From Bacillus sp. FJAT-22090 (GTDB lineage Bacteria > Bacillota > Bacilli > Bacillales_A > Planococcaceae): DNA of 64,000 nucleotides. The notes under the pieces were generated by a model. It made no database searches. It was given only the letters and a program-made list of their open reading frames with translations, and was not told the DNA's origin. Positions 49,761 through 58,540 of the stretch are shown here, in pieces. A program made the translations under genes and the position numbers. Position 1 is the stretch's first letter; the number at the start of each line of letters is the position of its first letter. The DNA is taken from positions 177,656 through 241,655 of the forward strand of contig NZ_VEBK01000004.1 of the NCBI RefSeq assembly GCF_007676755.1, in the 5' to 3' direction.

Positions 49761-50048
49761 TTAGTCACCTGGATGCAGGTTAATTCGCATAAGTTCCTGT
49801 ACTTTCTCAACCTGCTCTTTTGATGCAAGCTCGGTTTTATACCAACCTCTATTGTTCATTATTTCAAAAAGCTTATAATGGTTGGAACTCGCATTTTCAA
49901 AACATTGCTCATAAATTTCCCGTAGCGGCTGATGTGTGGTCTCTAACAACGTATTGCTGATGCTTCGGCAGCGTCCCTTCTCTAGCTCTAGACAAAGCTG
50001 AAGCATTTCACGGTCTGTTAAGCCACGACCTGCGATATTATTTGGCAT
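49761..50048 (-). CDS. CotF-like spore coat protein
   Basis: 95 residues: GLTDREMLQLCLELEKGRCR, then SISNTLLETTHQPLREIYEQ, then CFENASSNHYKLFEIMNNRG and WYKTELASKEQVEKV. This is the helical Coat F (ferritin-like) domain seen in spore coat proteins of Bacillales. It lies 20 bases after another small coat-like gene, so they form an operon. Likely made in the mother cell during sporulation (inferred). Confidence 0.85.
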   Translation of the reverse strand: MPNNIAGRGLTDREMLQLCLELEKGRCRSISNTLLETTHQPLREIYEQCFENASSNHYKLFEIMNNRGWYKTELASKEQVEKVQELMRINLHPGD

Positions 50049-50068
50049 TATGAACCCACCTTTTGCAT

Positions 50069-50272
50069 TTAATGAGCGTCGTTTGTTCTATTAAAGTATT
50101 GGGCGAGGTCAGCAATTTTTAACTGATGTTTCTCTGCCATATCCTCGAGTATTTTTCTTAATTCTTGATCGTTGCATTGTGCTGCACACCAGTTCATCGT
50201 TTTCCCGGTTATCTCCTCTGCACGGATTTCATCCTCCATAAATGCCAATTCCTTCATCGTTAGGACGGTCAT
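50069..50272 (-). CDS. small CotF-associated protein
   Basis: 67 residues with a strong site (GGGAGGTG). Helical: MTVLTMKELAFMEDEIRAEE, ITGKTMNWCAAQCNDQELRK, ILEDMAEKHQLKIADLAQYF. This is the short partner commonly found immediately before CotF-like genes, a truncated form of the same ferritin-like helical hairpin. Probably a spore coat component. Confidence 0.8.
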   Translation of the reverse strand: MTVLTMKELAFMEDEIRAEEITGKTMNWCAAQCNDQELRKILEDMAEKHQLKIADLAQYFNRTNDAH

Positions 50273-50677
50273 CTACTTTCACCTCCCACAAAAAATATAA
50301 TGTAAAATTAGTATTGTTTGTATGGTGTGATTTTATCCTTTACAAAATAAAAAAGACTTTTGAGAATAAACTCTTAAAGCCTCCTTGATTTATAGATTAA
50401 TCAATTCTTGAGCTGTTATTTCATTCTGCGACTTTTGCCGTCACGAGTAATCAGTAGCAATTGCCTGATCAGCAAACATAGGGAATTTATATTATTTCGC
50501 TATAGTTGATTCATTATCATTTTTTTAAACAATTATTCATCCTCTCCTTTTTCAAACCTTAAAGGAGAATTCATTTTTGGGAAATGTACAAGGGTATGTA
50601 AATAGAAAGACCATGGAGCTAATATGTCCATGGTCTTAAATGTGTACTCTTTTGGATGATCAAAGGATTCTCAGCAC
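50273..50677. other. intergenic region, 405 bases
   Basis: Contains the promoter side of the coat operon and, near the right end, a hairpin AAGACCATGGA/TCCATGGTCTT (50608-50638) that could terminate the SET-domain gene. A weaker A-rich hairpin lies at 50348-50385. No gene seen. Confidence 0.6.
50608..50638. terminator. hairpin, possible SET gene terminator
   Basis: A perfect 11-bp stem AAGACCATGGA with TCCATGGTCTT and a 9-nt loop, 40 bases after the SET gene stop on the minus strand. Confidence 0.6.
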
Positions 50678-51055
50678 CTAATCTTGATTAAACCATAGTG
50701 GGTCTTGGTCATCCACATCTCCATTATAATTAATCAGAATTTCTTCTCCTGCTTTAATATCGGTGAAAGCATAGAAATCAAATGTATGATTTTTAAAATT
50801 GATATCATAAGTTGCATTAGGCTCATAAGAATGGTTGAATAACATGCCATAACCAAGAAGGATAGCAGAATGATTTATCCCATACTCGAAAGCATAATCA
50901 GCTAATATAGTTTGCTCTATGTGCTGATGCTGGTCATTTGGATAGGAAATGACTGGGGCTTCATGTAAAAGCTCTCCTTTTTTAATATCACGTGTCGCAA
51001 ATACTCCTCTATTGAATTCTCCATCACTTAGTGGAGATGTTTTTACCTCTATCAT
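50678..51055 (-). CDS. SET domain-containing protein
   Basis: 125 residues from the ATG at 51055; a GTG at 51073 is possible, and neither has a strong ribosome site. A compact SET fold: NRGVFATRDIKKGELLHEAP (SET-N with the G-x-G-like RGVFAT), YAFEYGINHSAILLGYGMLF, then NHSYEPNATYDINF (the N-H-S AdoMet/pseudoknot motif) and DIKAGEEILINYNG (the E-E-I-x-x-x-Y catalytic end). A protein lysine methyltransferase activity is expected from the family but has not been shown for these short bacterial versions. It stands alone. Confidence 0.88.
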   Translation of the reverse strand: MIEVKTSPLSDGEFNRGVFATRDIKKGELLHEAPVISYPNDQHQHIEQTILADYAFEYGINHSAILLGYGMLFNHSYEPNATYDINFKNHTFDFYAFTDIKAGEEILINYNGDVDDQDPLWFNQD

Positions 51056-51308
51056 ATCGGTTCGCCTACTCACTTTTAAAATTTTCTTTCTTACTGTACC
51101 ATTAAATTGGTCATGAAGGGTTATTTTATTAAGGAAATTTATACTCAGCTACAAGTGTGGGAGGACGACATATGGAAGTCCTCTTACTTGACATAAGTTA
51201 AAAAAAGAGGTAGGTTATATTAGCTTTATAAATTATATTAAGATCACTTTTTAATAAATTTCTCTTATTAATTTAAGCTGAAAACTAGTCTAATAGGAAG
51301 GTGAGGAA

Positions 51309-53273
51309 ATGGGAATTTTAAATAATAAAAAAGCTGCCTTTTCAAGCAGTTTCGGTAGTCTATATTTTTTAGCCGTTTTCATGTTATGGATCAAAACATA
51401 TATAACACAAGTAACTCAATTTAACTTAGGGGTAGAAGGACTTCTTCAACAATTCCTTTTGCTTTTAAATCCACTTGGCTCTGCCATGTTATTTCTTGGA
51501 TTTTCTTTTATTTTTAAAGGGCGGGCAAAATATATATCACTTGTTGTAATTTACACTCTTATGTCCATTCTTTTATATGCAAATGCAGTTTACTATAGAT
51601 TTTTTAGTGACTTTATTACATTACCAACGATTACTCAAACGCAGAACTTTGGAGACTTAGGTGGCAGTGTAGTTTCCTTATTAAAACCTTACGATATATT
51701 GTTCTTTGTTGATATACTTTTGTTAACTTATCTTTGTCTATCTAAAAAAATATCAAAAAGTACTAGCAGAGTTGGATACAAAAAAGCAATTGCAGGGCTT
51801 GTTTTTGTAATAGGAATTTTTGCTTTAAATTTAGGATTAGCTAACTTAGATCGTCCCCAGTTATTAACTCGCGGCTTTGATAGAAATTATATCGTTAAGT
51901 ACTTAGGAATGTATAATTACACTATTTATGACGCTACGGAAACGATAAAAGCGTCTTCCCAAAGAGTTTTAGCTGATAGCGATGATATGACAGAAGTTAT
52001 TAACTATGCAAAATCTAACTATGCTGAACCAAATCCAGATTATTTTGGTAAAGCAAAAAAAATGAACGTCATCTATATCCATTTGGAGTCATTCCAAAAC
52101 TTTCTGATTGATTATAAATTAAACGGTGAAGAAGTTACACCATACTTAAACTCATTAACTAAAGATCCGAATACACTGTACTTTGATAACTTCTTCCATC
52201 AAACGGCGCAAGGTAAAACTTCGGATGCTGAATTTATGCTTGAAAACTCTTTATTTGGTTTACCGCAAGGTTCTGCATATATTACAAAAGGTCAAAACAC
52301 TTATCAAGCAGCGCCTGCAATCTTAAAAGAGTCTGGTTATACATCAGCTGTATTTCATGGTAATAACGGCACGTTCTGGAATCGTAATGAGATTTATAAA
52401 TCATTCGGCTACGAACATTTCTTTGATGCTAATTATTATGACACTAATTCGGAAGATATGGCTGAATATGGTTTATTGGATAAGCCATTCTTTGAACAAT
52501 CATTAGATCTTTTAAACACGTTACCACAACCTTTCTATACTAAATTTATTACGGTCGGAAACCATTATCCGTATAAAATAAATCAAGACTTAACAACAAT
52601 TGGGAAAGCCGCTACTGGTGATGCAAGTGTAGATAATTATTTCCAAACTGCTCGCTATGCGGATGAAGCAATTGAACAGTTTATCGGTGAATTAAAAAAA
52701 TCTGGCTTATATGATAACAGTATGCTTGTTTTTTATGGGGATCATTATGGTATTTCCGAAAATCATAATAAAGCCATGGAAAAAATTATCGGAAAAGAAG
52801 TTACTCCTTACGAAAGTGCTAATTTACAACGTGTACCATTAATCATTCACGTTCCTGGAATACAAGGGGGCACCCATCATACCTACGGTGGACAAATAGA
52901 CCTTCTTCCAACCTTATTACACTTACTTGGAGTCGATTCACAAAATTATGTTCAATTTGGCACCGATTTATTATCAAAAGAGCATAATGATTTAGTAACG
53001 TTTAGAAATGGTGATTATGTTAGTCCTACTATCTATTCGTTAGATGAGAAGTTCTATGATGCAACAACTGGTTTACCGCTTGCTGATGATAGTCTATTAG
53101 AAAAAGCAAATGAGTATAAGAAAGAAGTAGCCAATAAATTGCAGTTATCCGATAAAATCGTGAATGGTGATTTATTGAGATTCTACACACCAGAAGGTTT
53201 TACTAAAGTGAATCCTTCCCAGTACAATTATAGTAAGGATGTAACAGAAGAAACTGTTACTGAAGAAAAATAG
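51309..53273 (+). CDS. ltaS: lipoteichoic acid synthase family protein (LtaS type)
   Basis: Polymerises glycerol-phosphate from phosphatidylglycerol outside the membrane. 654 residues. Five TM helices in the first 200 residues, then the sulfatase-like extracellular domain: metal-binding Glu in VIYIHLESFQNFLI, catalytic Thr in AQGKTSDAEFML, HGNNGTFWNR, TVGNHYPYK, and DHYGISENHN with the Asp/His ligands. The signature RGFDRNYIVKYLGMYNY precedes the domain. Bacillales often have several LtaS paralogues (YfnI, YqgS, YvgJ); which one this is cannot be decided. AAGGTGAGG is upstream and a strong terminator follows. Confidence 0.94.
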   Translation: MGILNNKKAAFSSSFGSLYFLAVFMLWIKTYITQVTQFNLGVEGLLQQFLLLLNPLGSAMLFLGFSFIFKGRAKYISLVVIYTLMSILLYANAVYYRFFSDFITLPTITQTQNFGDLGGSVVSLLKPYDILFFVDILLLTYLCLSKKISKSTSRVGYKKAIAGLVFVIGIFALNLGLANLDRPQLLTRGFDRNYIVKYLGMYNYTIYDATETIKASSQRVLADSDDMTEVINYAKSNYAEPNPDYFGKAKKMNVIYIHLESFQNFLIDYKLNGEEVTPYLNSLTKDPNTLYFDNFFHQTAQGKTSDAEFMLENSLFGLPQGSAYITKGQNTYQAAPAILKESGYTSAVFHGNNGTFWNRNEIYKSFGYEHFFDANYYDTNSEDMAEYGLLDKPFFEQSLDLLNTLPQPFYTKFITVGNHYPYKINQDLTTIGKAATGDASVDNYFQTARYADEAIEQFIGELKKSGLYDNSMLVFYGDHYGISENHNKAMEKIIGKEVTPYESANLQRVPLIIHVPGIQGGTHHTYGGQIDLLPTLLHLLGVDSQNYVQFGTDLLSKEHNDLVTFRNGDYVSPTIYSLDEKFYDATTGLPLADDSLLEKANEYKKEVANKLQLSDKIVNGDLLRFYTPEGFTKVNPSQYNYSKDVTEETVTEEK

Positions 53274-53303
53274 ATTGCATGGTTTGAATTAGTATACTAG
53301 TTG

Positions 53304-53346
53304 AAAACGCACCAAATCATTTTCATGATTTGGTGCGTTTATTTTT
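53304..53346 (+). terminator. intrinsic terminator
   Basis: A perfect 16-bp stem (53305-53320 with 53325-53340), 4-nt loop, then ATTTTTTG. Confidence 0.94.
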
Positions 53347-53434
53347 TGTTTTCAAAATGATTAAAAACATCTCGAAGATCCATATTTTTGTAGAGCATCT
53401 ATTTAACATTTACCAAGAAACTATTTTATTTCGT

Positions 53435-54151
53435 TTAAATGGTCAATTCAAACGATAAAAACTCAGCCTTTTTTTGTTCATGCTTATCGAGCATAATCTG
53501 TTCTGGTTTAATACCCTGTTCCCGCAATACTTCAATATTCTGCTCAAGGAATTCGTCGCTACCGACAACATAGAAGAGTCCATCCTTGTCTGCTGCAAGA
53601 TTTTTCACTTCTTCATAATAGTCCTTGCGGTTATCGACGAACTGTGAAGTGAACCTTTTGTCAGGTACGGATTCAAAAATATTAGTGAATAAGAAGTCTT
53701 TGGTTGAATCGATATTTAGGGAATGAATTTGGTTGACGTTGTCAGCACGATTAAAATAATCCAGTATGAGTGGTCTGAAAGTTGCCAAGCCGACACCCGA
53801 TGACAGCAGGTAAACATTTTTGTCTTCTCTCTTTAGCGGCACATTCGAATGAGTTTTAAATATCGCAACTTCATCGCCCACCTCAAGACTTCTTAAAATC
53901 GTTTTGAACTCAGAACACTGCTCTTTGATACGTGTTGTGATACCGATTGAATTTTCATGCGGTAAAGTAGAAATCGACATGTGACGAATTAGGCTGCGAT
54001 TTGGTTTTTCTCCAGCATTGAAACCTTCCAATGCGAAGTGGGTATGGGAACCTTCTTCCCATGTAAAGCCTTCCGGACAGTCGAGTAGGTATGTTTTGAC
54101 CTCTGGTGTTTCTTCTATAATCTTATTTATTTTAGTCCAGTATATTTGCAT
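53435..54151 (-). CDS. FAD/NAD(P)-binding reductase (ferredoxin-reductase-like)
   Basis: 238 residues. FAD-domain segments: VKTYLLDCPEGFTWEEGSHT, then NRSLIRHMSISTLPHENSIG (R-x-x-S FAD motif as RHMSIS) and LEVGDEVAIFKTHSNV. NAD(P) domain: NVYLLSSGVGLATFRPLILD (G-x-G-x-x-x-x-R-P), then LFYVVGSDEFLEQNIEVLRE. No iron-sulfur or haem domain is fused, so the electron acceptor is a separate protein or a small molecule. No obvious partner gene adjacent. Confidence 0.87.
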   Translation of the reverse strand: MQIYWTKINKIIEETPEVKTYLLDCPEGFTWEEGSHTHFALEGFNAGEKPNRSLIRHMSISTLPHENSIGITTRIKEQCSEFKTILRSLEVGDEVAIFKTHSNVPLKREDKNVYLLSSGVGLATFRPLILDYFNRADNVNQIHSLNIDSTKDFLFTNIFESVPDKRFTSQFVDNRKDYYEEVKNLAADKDGLFYVVGSDEFLEQNIEVLREQGIKPEQIMLDKHEQKKAEFLSFELTI

Positions 54152-54420
54152 TAAGTACTCTCCTCATTCAATTATTTGTATTGTTACTATCTAATATACA
54201 ACAAGTGATAACCATTCTCAATTAAAAAGATTAATTATTTTAGTTAATTTATATAACCCGAGATTACTAGCAACTTAGAAAGAGTTCTTAAATCCTATTA
54301 ATCTTAAATTAACCAGTTCCTTAACCCAGTAATAAGTTGTCATTCTTACAGAAACTTATGATACTATTGTTCAATATTGGCTAAGCTATAATGAATGAAT
54401 TAAATAATGGAGATGATTGA

Positions 54421-54873
54421 GTGTTTAAATATAATGTATGTTTTTTGAAAAGTAATGACCGGATCTTAATGTTAAATCGTGAAAAACCGCCGATCATGGG
54501 AGTTTGGAATGGGGTTGGCGGTAAATATGAAGCAGGAGAAACAGCTGATGAAGGAGCAATGCGTGAAGTATTAGAGGAAACAGGTATCCAAGTAAACGAA
54601 TACTATTCAAAAGGCGTTATTACATGGGATAAAAGTAACGGAGAACAAGATGGGTTACATGTATACTTATTCGAAGTAGATGCGCCTTTATGGAATGAAA
54701 CTATACAGAAAACAAGAGAAGGGATTCTCGATTGGAAACAAATAGATTGGATTATGAACCCAAAAAACTTAGGGATTGCTGAAATGGTGTCTCAATACTT
54801 ACCTATTCTACTAGAGAACGAGAATGATTATTTCTTTGAATACAAAGATGGAGAAGTAAAGCTTATAGTGTAA
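54421..54873 (+). CDS. Nudix hydrolase (MutT-like)
   Basis: 150 residues from GTG behind GGAGATGATTGA. Nudix box: GGKYEAGETADEGAMREVLE then ETGIQ (G-x5-E-x7-R-E-x-x-E-E-x-G). The preceding ILMLNREKPPIMGVWNGVG is typical of 8-oxo-dGTP-diphosphatase-like enzymes, and a tryptophan-rich C-terminal part (GILDWKQIDWIMNPKNLGI) resembles the YtkD/MutT-type cap. Expected role: sanitising oxidised nucleotides; specificity not certain. Stands alone. Confidence 0.9.
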   Translation: MFKYNVCFLKSNDRILMLNREKPPIMGVWNGVGGKYEAGETADEGAMREVLEETGIQVNEYYSKGVITWDKSNGEQDGLHVYLFEVDAPLWNETIQKTREGILDWKQIDWIMNPKNLGIAEMVSQYLPILLENENDYFFEYKDGEVKLIV

Positions 54874-55302
54874 AAAGTAGCGTATTAATAATTAATGGGT
54901 AGCCTTTGCAGTAAACAAAATCATTTTTGGTGTATAAAGCTATCAATTAAATTCGGGTTGGGCGGTCGGAGAAATGTTAATATACGCTATTATGGGGGTG
55001 AACCAAATTTGCTGTTGAAAATGAAAAAAAGCAATTAAGAGAACAACATAAAATAGCTTACGCTGATGTTTACAAAAAGTTATAGTCAATACGAGAACGA
55101 CGTTCCCCTTCTTCAACAATCGGGACAGATTATTGAAGAACATTCTTTTATAAAATATCACCAAACGACATTTTGGGTGTATTTTTTCTTTAACGTACGA
55201 AGCAGTCTAGATAGGACTTCTATAGATTGTAGAAGCCCTTCCACCTGGTTATAATACATAGTTTATCAGCCCATCTGATAACAGAAGGGGCGTTTTTTAT
55301 AT
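54874..55302. other. intergenic region with gene debris and a repeat copy
   Basis: Around 55008-55085 a 26-codon open stretch without a start codon reads FAVENEKKQLREQHK and ends ADVYKKL-stop; it looks like the tail of a lost gene. At 55099-55150 lies a copy of the TTCTTCAACAATCGGGACAG-type repeat. A hairpin near 55217-55295 (with GAAGCCC and GGGGCG-TTTTTT) may terminate the TetR gene. No intact gene. Confidence 0.6.
55099..55150 (+). repeat. dispersed intergenic repeat fragment (CTTCTTCAACAATCG type)
   Basis: CTTCTTCAACAATCGGGACA followed by GATTATTGAAGAACATTCTT. A second, diverged copy lies at 61047-61090 (CTTCTTCAACAATCGCACCC, then GATTATGGAATAATTATT). Confidence 0.7.
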
Positions 55303-55983
55303 TTACTCCACCTGTTCCTTTATCACCTGCTCGATCCCGAGCAAAATTAACTTCAAACCAAATTCAAATGCTCTGTCAGTCCCCATCAGCTCAAATAATC
55401 CGTTCTTGAACATCCTCCGGAACAGTCCCGCATCCGTCTCATTCATAGAGTCTAAAAGACGAATCATCTCTTCTCCGGGAAGCATTTCATTGGTCTTAAG
55501 GATAGCTGAGACATTACGTTGATGTTGATAATCATCTAGAACAAAGTAATAGACATAGTTAACGAGTGTAGTAACCACTTGCATTTTCTGCTCTTGCTCA
55601 AGCGGTGTTGATTCCACGCATAGCAGCATCCGGTTGGTGAACCGGATAATATCTGGTTCGTGGGGCAGTGTCATCATCATAATCTGCGTAGAGCATGGAT
55701 AGCGGCTGAGTACGCTCCGTACCGTTACCGCAAGCTCAGTCAACTGTTCTTTCCAATCCCCTTCTGAGTGGAATTCCTCCAAAATTGTTTTCGATACCTG
55801 GTTGCCTAGACGCTGGTATAGATTTTGTTTGCTCTTGAAGTACCAATACAAAGAGGGAGCCTGAATCCCAAGCCTGTCTGCCAATTTTCTCATACTGAGT
55901 TTCTCAATACCCTCCTCGCCAAGAAGCTCCCATGAGGCTTCTAAAATCTTATCCTCTGAAATCTGTGGCTGCTGTTTTTTCAT
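55303..55983 (-). CDS. TetR family transcriptional regulator (with TetR_C-like domain)
   Basis: 226 residues from the ATG at 55983 (TGGAGG eight bases upstream); an ATG at 56001 lies in the operator. Helix-turn-helix ISEDKILEASWELLGEEGIE, then KLSMRKLADRLGIQAPSLYW, YFKSKQNLY: the sequence APSLYWYFKSK is that of the true TetR subgroup. The C-terminal domain (MQVVTTLVNYVYYFVLDDYQ, RRMFKNGLFELMG, RAFEFGLKLILLGIEQ) resembles the tetracycline-repressor core. Divergent from a MATE exporter, with three copies of one palindrome around the start sites. Confidence 0.92.
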   Translation of the reverse strand: MKKQQPQISEDKILEASWELLGEEGIEKLSMRKLADRLGIQAPSLYWYFKSKQNLYQRLGNQVSKTILEEFHSEGDWKEQLTELAVTVRSVLSRYPCSTQIMMMTLPHEPDIIRFTNRMLLCVESTPLEQEQKMQVVTTLVNYVYYFVLDDYQHQRNVSAILKTNEMLPGEEMIRLLDSMNETDAGLFRRMFKNGLFELMGTDRAFEFGLKLILLGIEQVIKEQVE

Positions 55984-56001
55984 CGGTATCCTCCATTCCA
56001 T

Positions 56002-56083
56002 CTAACACTGTTAGTTTATGCTTTACAGATTCATAAATACATGATAACATCTAACACTGTTAGATTCAAACTAACACTGTTAG
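56002..56083. promoter_or_regulatory. three identical TetR operators CTAACACTGTTAG
   Basis: The 13-bp palindrome CTAACACTGTTAG occurs at 56002-56014, 56051-56063 and 56071-56083. The first is 19 bases before the TetR start codon, the other two precede the MATE gene. Centres of sites 2 and 3 are 20 bases apart. Confidence 0.92.
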
Positions 56084-56113
56084 ATAACTATTCAAAAGAA
56101 AGAAGTGATCCAC

Positions 56114-57466
56114 ATGGATGCAGAAAACCTCTATTACTTTGAAAAAGCACCGGTCAGTAAAGCTGTAGCCCATTTCGCTGTACCAATGATGCTCGGCACG
56201 TCAATGAGTGTCATATATTCAATATTGAATGCCTATTTCCTTGGTACGCTCCACAGTACTGCCATGTTAACCGCACTCGCATTAACCTTGCCATTATTTG
56301 CTATCATTATGGCGCTAGGAAATTTGGTTGGTATGGGGAGTGGTACATTCATCTCCCGTTTACTAGGAGAGAAAAAATATGATGATGTAAAGCATGTGTC
56401 TTCATTCGCCTTTTACAGCAGCTTAGTTCTCGGTCTTATCGTGATAGCTGTAGGCCTCCCATTGATTAATCAAATCGTTTATGGTCTTGGGGCAACATCT
56501 GACTCCTTCGAATTTACAAAGGACTATGTCACAATTATGATTTTAGGCTCACCATTTGTCATATTGTTCTTCACACTGGAGAATATCGTGCGCTCAGAAG
56601 GTGCAGCAATCACGTCTATGATTGGTATGATTCTCAGCGTTGTCGTGAATATTATGCTAGATGCACTAGTCATTTTCGTCTTCGATTGGGGCGTAACTGG
56701 GGTTGCGTCTGCTACAGTAATTTCTAACATTGTTGCGAGTGCATTCTACGCCTTTCATGTAGGATATAAAAGCCAATTCTTAACCGTTTCAGTAAAATGG
56801 TTCAAAGCTTCTAAAGAGATTCTGAGTAATGTATTTAAAATCGGAGTTCCTGTCTTTATTATGAGTATCTTTTTGGGTGCAATGTCTCTCATCTTAAACC
56901 ACTTTCTTGTAGAGTATGGGGATCAGGCAGTAGCTGCTTACGGAATATCATCACGTTTATTGCAATTTCCTGAGTTTATTCTGATGGGCTTATGCGAGGG
57001 AGTAGTACCGCTCATTGCCTTTTCTTTTACAGCGAATAAAATGCGCATGAAGCATACAATCGGATTTACAATTAAAATGATTGTGGCTTTAGCCTTCGTA
57101 TTCGGCGTTATCGTCTATCTGATATCTGATAACTTAATTGGTTTATTTACGAATGACCCGTACTTAATTGAAATGGGAAGTTACATTCTGCATGTAACGT
57201 TCTTATCCTTGTTTATTACTGGAATGACCACGTTGTTTACGGGTGTATTTCAAGCAACAGCACAAGGAATTGCAGCGTTTATTATGTCAATTATTCAAGG
57301 AGTTACAATAATTCCTGTGTTGTTTATCGCCAATCATATATACGGATTCCACGGAGTAATCTGGTCGCTTGTCATTGCAGATGCCGTTTCATTCCTTGTA
57401 GGTGCTATCATGCTGTATGTTTTACGGAACAAATTACAGCCAGATTTGGATAGTTTAGTACATTAG
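56114..57466 (+). CDS. MATE family efflux transporter
   Basis: Cation-coupled multidrug exporter of the cytoplasmic membrane, 450 residues and 12 TM helices in two related halves: VSKAVAHFAVPMMLGTSMSV and the second-half start SNVFKIGVPVFIMSIFLGAM. GMGSGTFISRLLGEKKYDDV and FTLENIVRSEGAAITSMIGM are family motifs (NorM/DinF type, MepA-like subgroup). The ATG at 56114 has AGAAGTGATC upstream; a GTG nine bases earlier overlaps this site. Controlled by the divergent TetR through three operators. Confidence 0.93.
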   Translation: MDAENLYYFEKAPVSKAVAHFAVPMMLGTSMSVIYSILNAYFLGTLHSTAMLTALALTLPLFAIIMALGNLVGMGSGTFISRLLGEKKYDDVKHVSSFAFYSSLVLGLIVIAVGLPLINQIVYGLGATSDSFEFTKDYVTIMILGSPFVILFFTLENIVRSEGAAITSMIGMILSVVVNIMLDALVIFVFDWGVTGVASATVISNIVASAFYAFHVGYKSQFLTVSVKWFKASKEILSNVFKIGVPVFIMSIFLGAMSLILNHFLVEYGDQAVAAYGISSRLLQFPEFILMGLCEGVVPLIAFSFTANKMRMKHTIGFTIKMIVALAFVFGVIVYLISDNLIGLFTNDPYLIEMGSYILHVTFLSLFITGMTTLFTGVFQATAQGIAAFIMSIIQGVTIIPVLFIANHIYGFHGVIWSLVIADAVSFLVGAIMLYVLRNKLQPDLDSLVH

Positions 57467-57787
57467 AAAAAATAAAACTTACAAAAATGCGTTGGGAGAA
57501 ACCCCAACGCTTCTTGCTCTATAAAAGATGTTTTACGTTCAGGAGCAGCAAACAGTAGGGCTTTGATTCTATCTGTTCATCTATTTAGGCTTTTTTTTAT
57601 GAATTAATAGATAGTCAAAGTTCATTTAAATAGGAGTAATGAGAATTTAAACTATTGGCAGTCGGATTTTAATAAACATAATAAAATGAATTCGCTCCTA
57701 TGTATTAAAACTGACAGAATAAAACCACGTGATTTTTCACAATCCTTACATAAAAAAGTTACAATGTTTCTTTTTCTTTATTTTCTA
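57467..57787. other. intergenic region with MATE terminator
   Basis: The MATE terminator is at 57489-57510 (GCGTTGGG with CCCAACGC). After it comes an AT-rich stretch with no gene or clear signal down to the DUF1003 remnant. Confidence 0.6.
57489..57516 (+). terminator. terminator of the MATE gene
   Basis: An 8-bp perfect GC-rich stem, 6-nt loop, then TTCTTG. Confidence 0.8.
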
Positions 57788-58154
57788 TTAAAGTACCTTG
57801 ATTTCCATTAGTTCATTTTCTATTCGGTGAATATATTTTAGATAAACATAGATTCAATAAAATAAACGGCGGTTCATCAAAATGGAATCGGGTTATTGAC
57901 AACGTGTTCCATACTATCCAAATGAACAAAAAAATCGCAAAACAAACGATAAATTTCCAGCTACCTCCGAAGGATGAGATTTGATCTGCCACATGATCAG
58001 GCCATCTTGTTTTTCTTTGATATTCTTCTAAATTGTTTAGAATGCTTTTTTCATAGCTATCTAGTAATCGATCAATTCGGAGAGTATTTTCTTGATTTCA
58101 CTCAATATCCAAACCCTGAATTTGAGATACTTCCTTATTTTGCATTCTTGACAT
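57788..58154 (-). pseudogene. DUF1003 membrane protein, disrupted
   Basis: Read on the minus strand from an ATG at 58154 (GGGAGG eight bases upstream), the frame gives 18 codons (MSRMQNKEVSQIQGLDIE), an in-frame TGA (58098-58100), then continues in the same frame with WPDHVADQISSFGGSWKFIV, CFAIFLFIWIVWNTLSITRF and FDEPPFILLNLCLS. These are the diagnostic DUF1003 motifs (R-x-A-D-x-x-x-x-F-G-G-S-W; D-x-x-P-F-x-L-L-N-L-x-L-S). After LNLCLS the usual P-x-I-M-M-S-Q-N-R-Q part is missing, and the frame stops at 57813; a +1 frame continues with YIHRIENELMEIKVL to 57788, which looks like the normal C-terminal coiled coil. So there is one nonsense mutation plus an internal deletion with frameshift. 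Confidence 0.82.
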
Positions 58155-58244
58155 TCTAAATACCTCCCTAATAGGCAGTCTGATGTGATTTTGAATCGGC
58201 TAGAAAGGTAGAACTTGATTTACCGGAAACCGGTGTTTGCAGTA

Positions 58245-58463
58245 TTAATTTAACTTCACAAAACTCTGCTCAATCGTCTGGTCAGAAATATCGATACCAA
58301 CTTCCTTCATCGCTTTAACAACATTTGGGTTTAAGCCATGTGCTTCAATTCCTGCACTTAGAACCTCCCACTCATCACCTAAATATTTTTCCCCCACCCC
58401 TCTGCCATTTGGCTTCTGCATGAATTCCCTGTACATAAAAAGTAAAGTGTTTTTTTGGAACAT
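58245..58463 (-). pseudogene. arsC: arsenate reductase (ArsC, thioredoxin-type), disrupted
   Basis: The open frame reads [40 protein letters not shown], which is ArsC of the low-molecular-weight phosphatase fold. Before it, the frame is nonsense ([12 protein letters not shown]), but the alternative frame of the same DNA reads [16 protein letters not shown], the ArsC active site with P-loop Cys. So two compensating single-base shifts exist, near the T-run at about 58433 and the G-run at about 58390. After DISDQT the rest of the enzyme, including the second and third redox cysteines, is lost (only [13 protein letters not shown]). It cannot be active. It is the expected third gene of arsR-arsB-arsC. 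Confidence 0.85.
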
Positions 58464-58540
58464 AATAAGAAATCTCCTTTGGTTTCAAGTTTAATAAAAA
58501 GCACCGATTTATTTTGAGTTACATTAATTGATTGCCCATA

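Noticed and set aside
55008..55085. Small gene reading FAVENEKKQLREQHK
   Set aside because: No start codon in frame after an upstream stop; treated as debris, not a gene.
57974..58159. A plus-strand 61-codon ORF over this interval
   Set aside because: The minus strand encodes the recognisable DUF1003 remnant; the plus-strand frame has no ribosome site and no similarity to anything.
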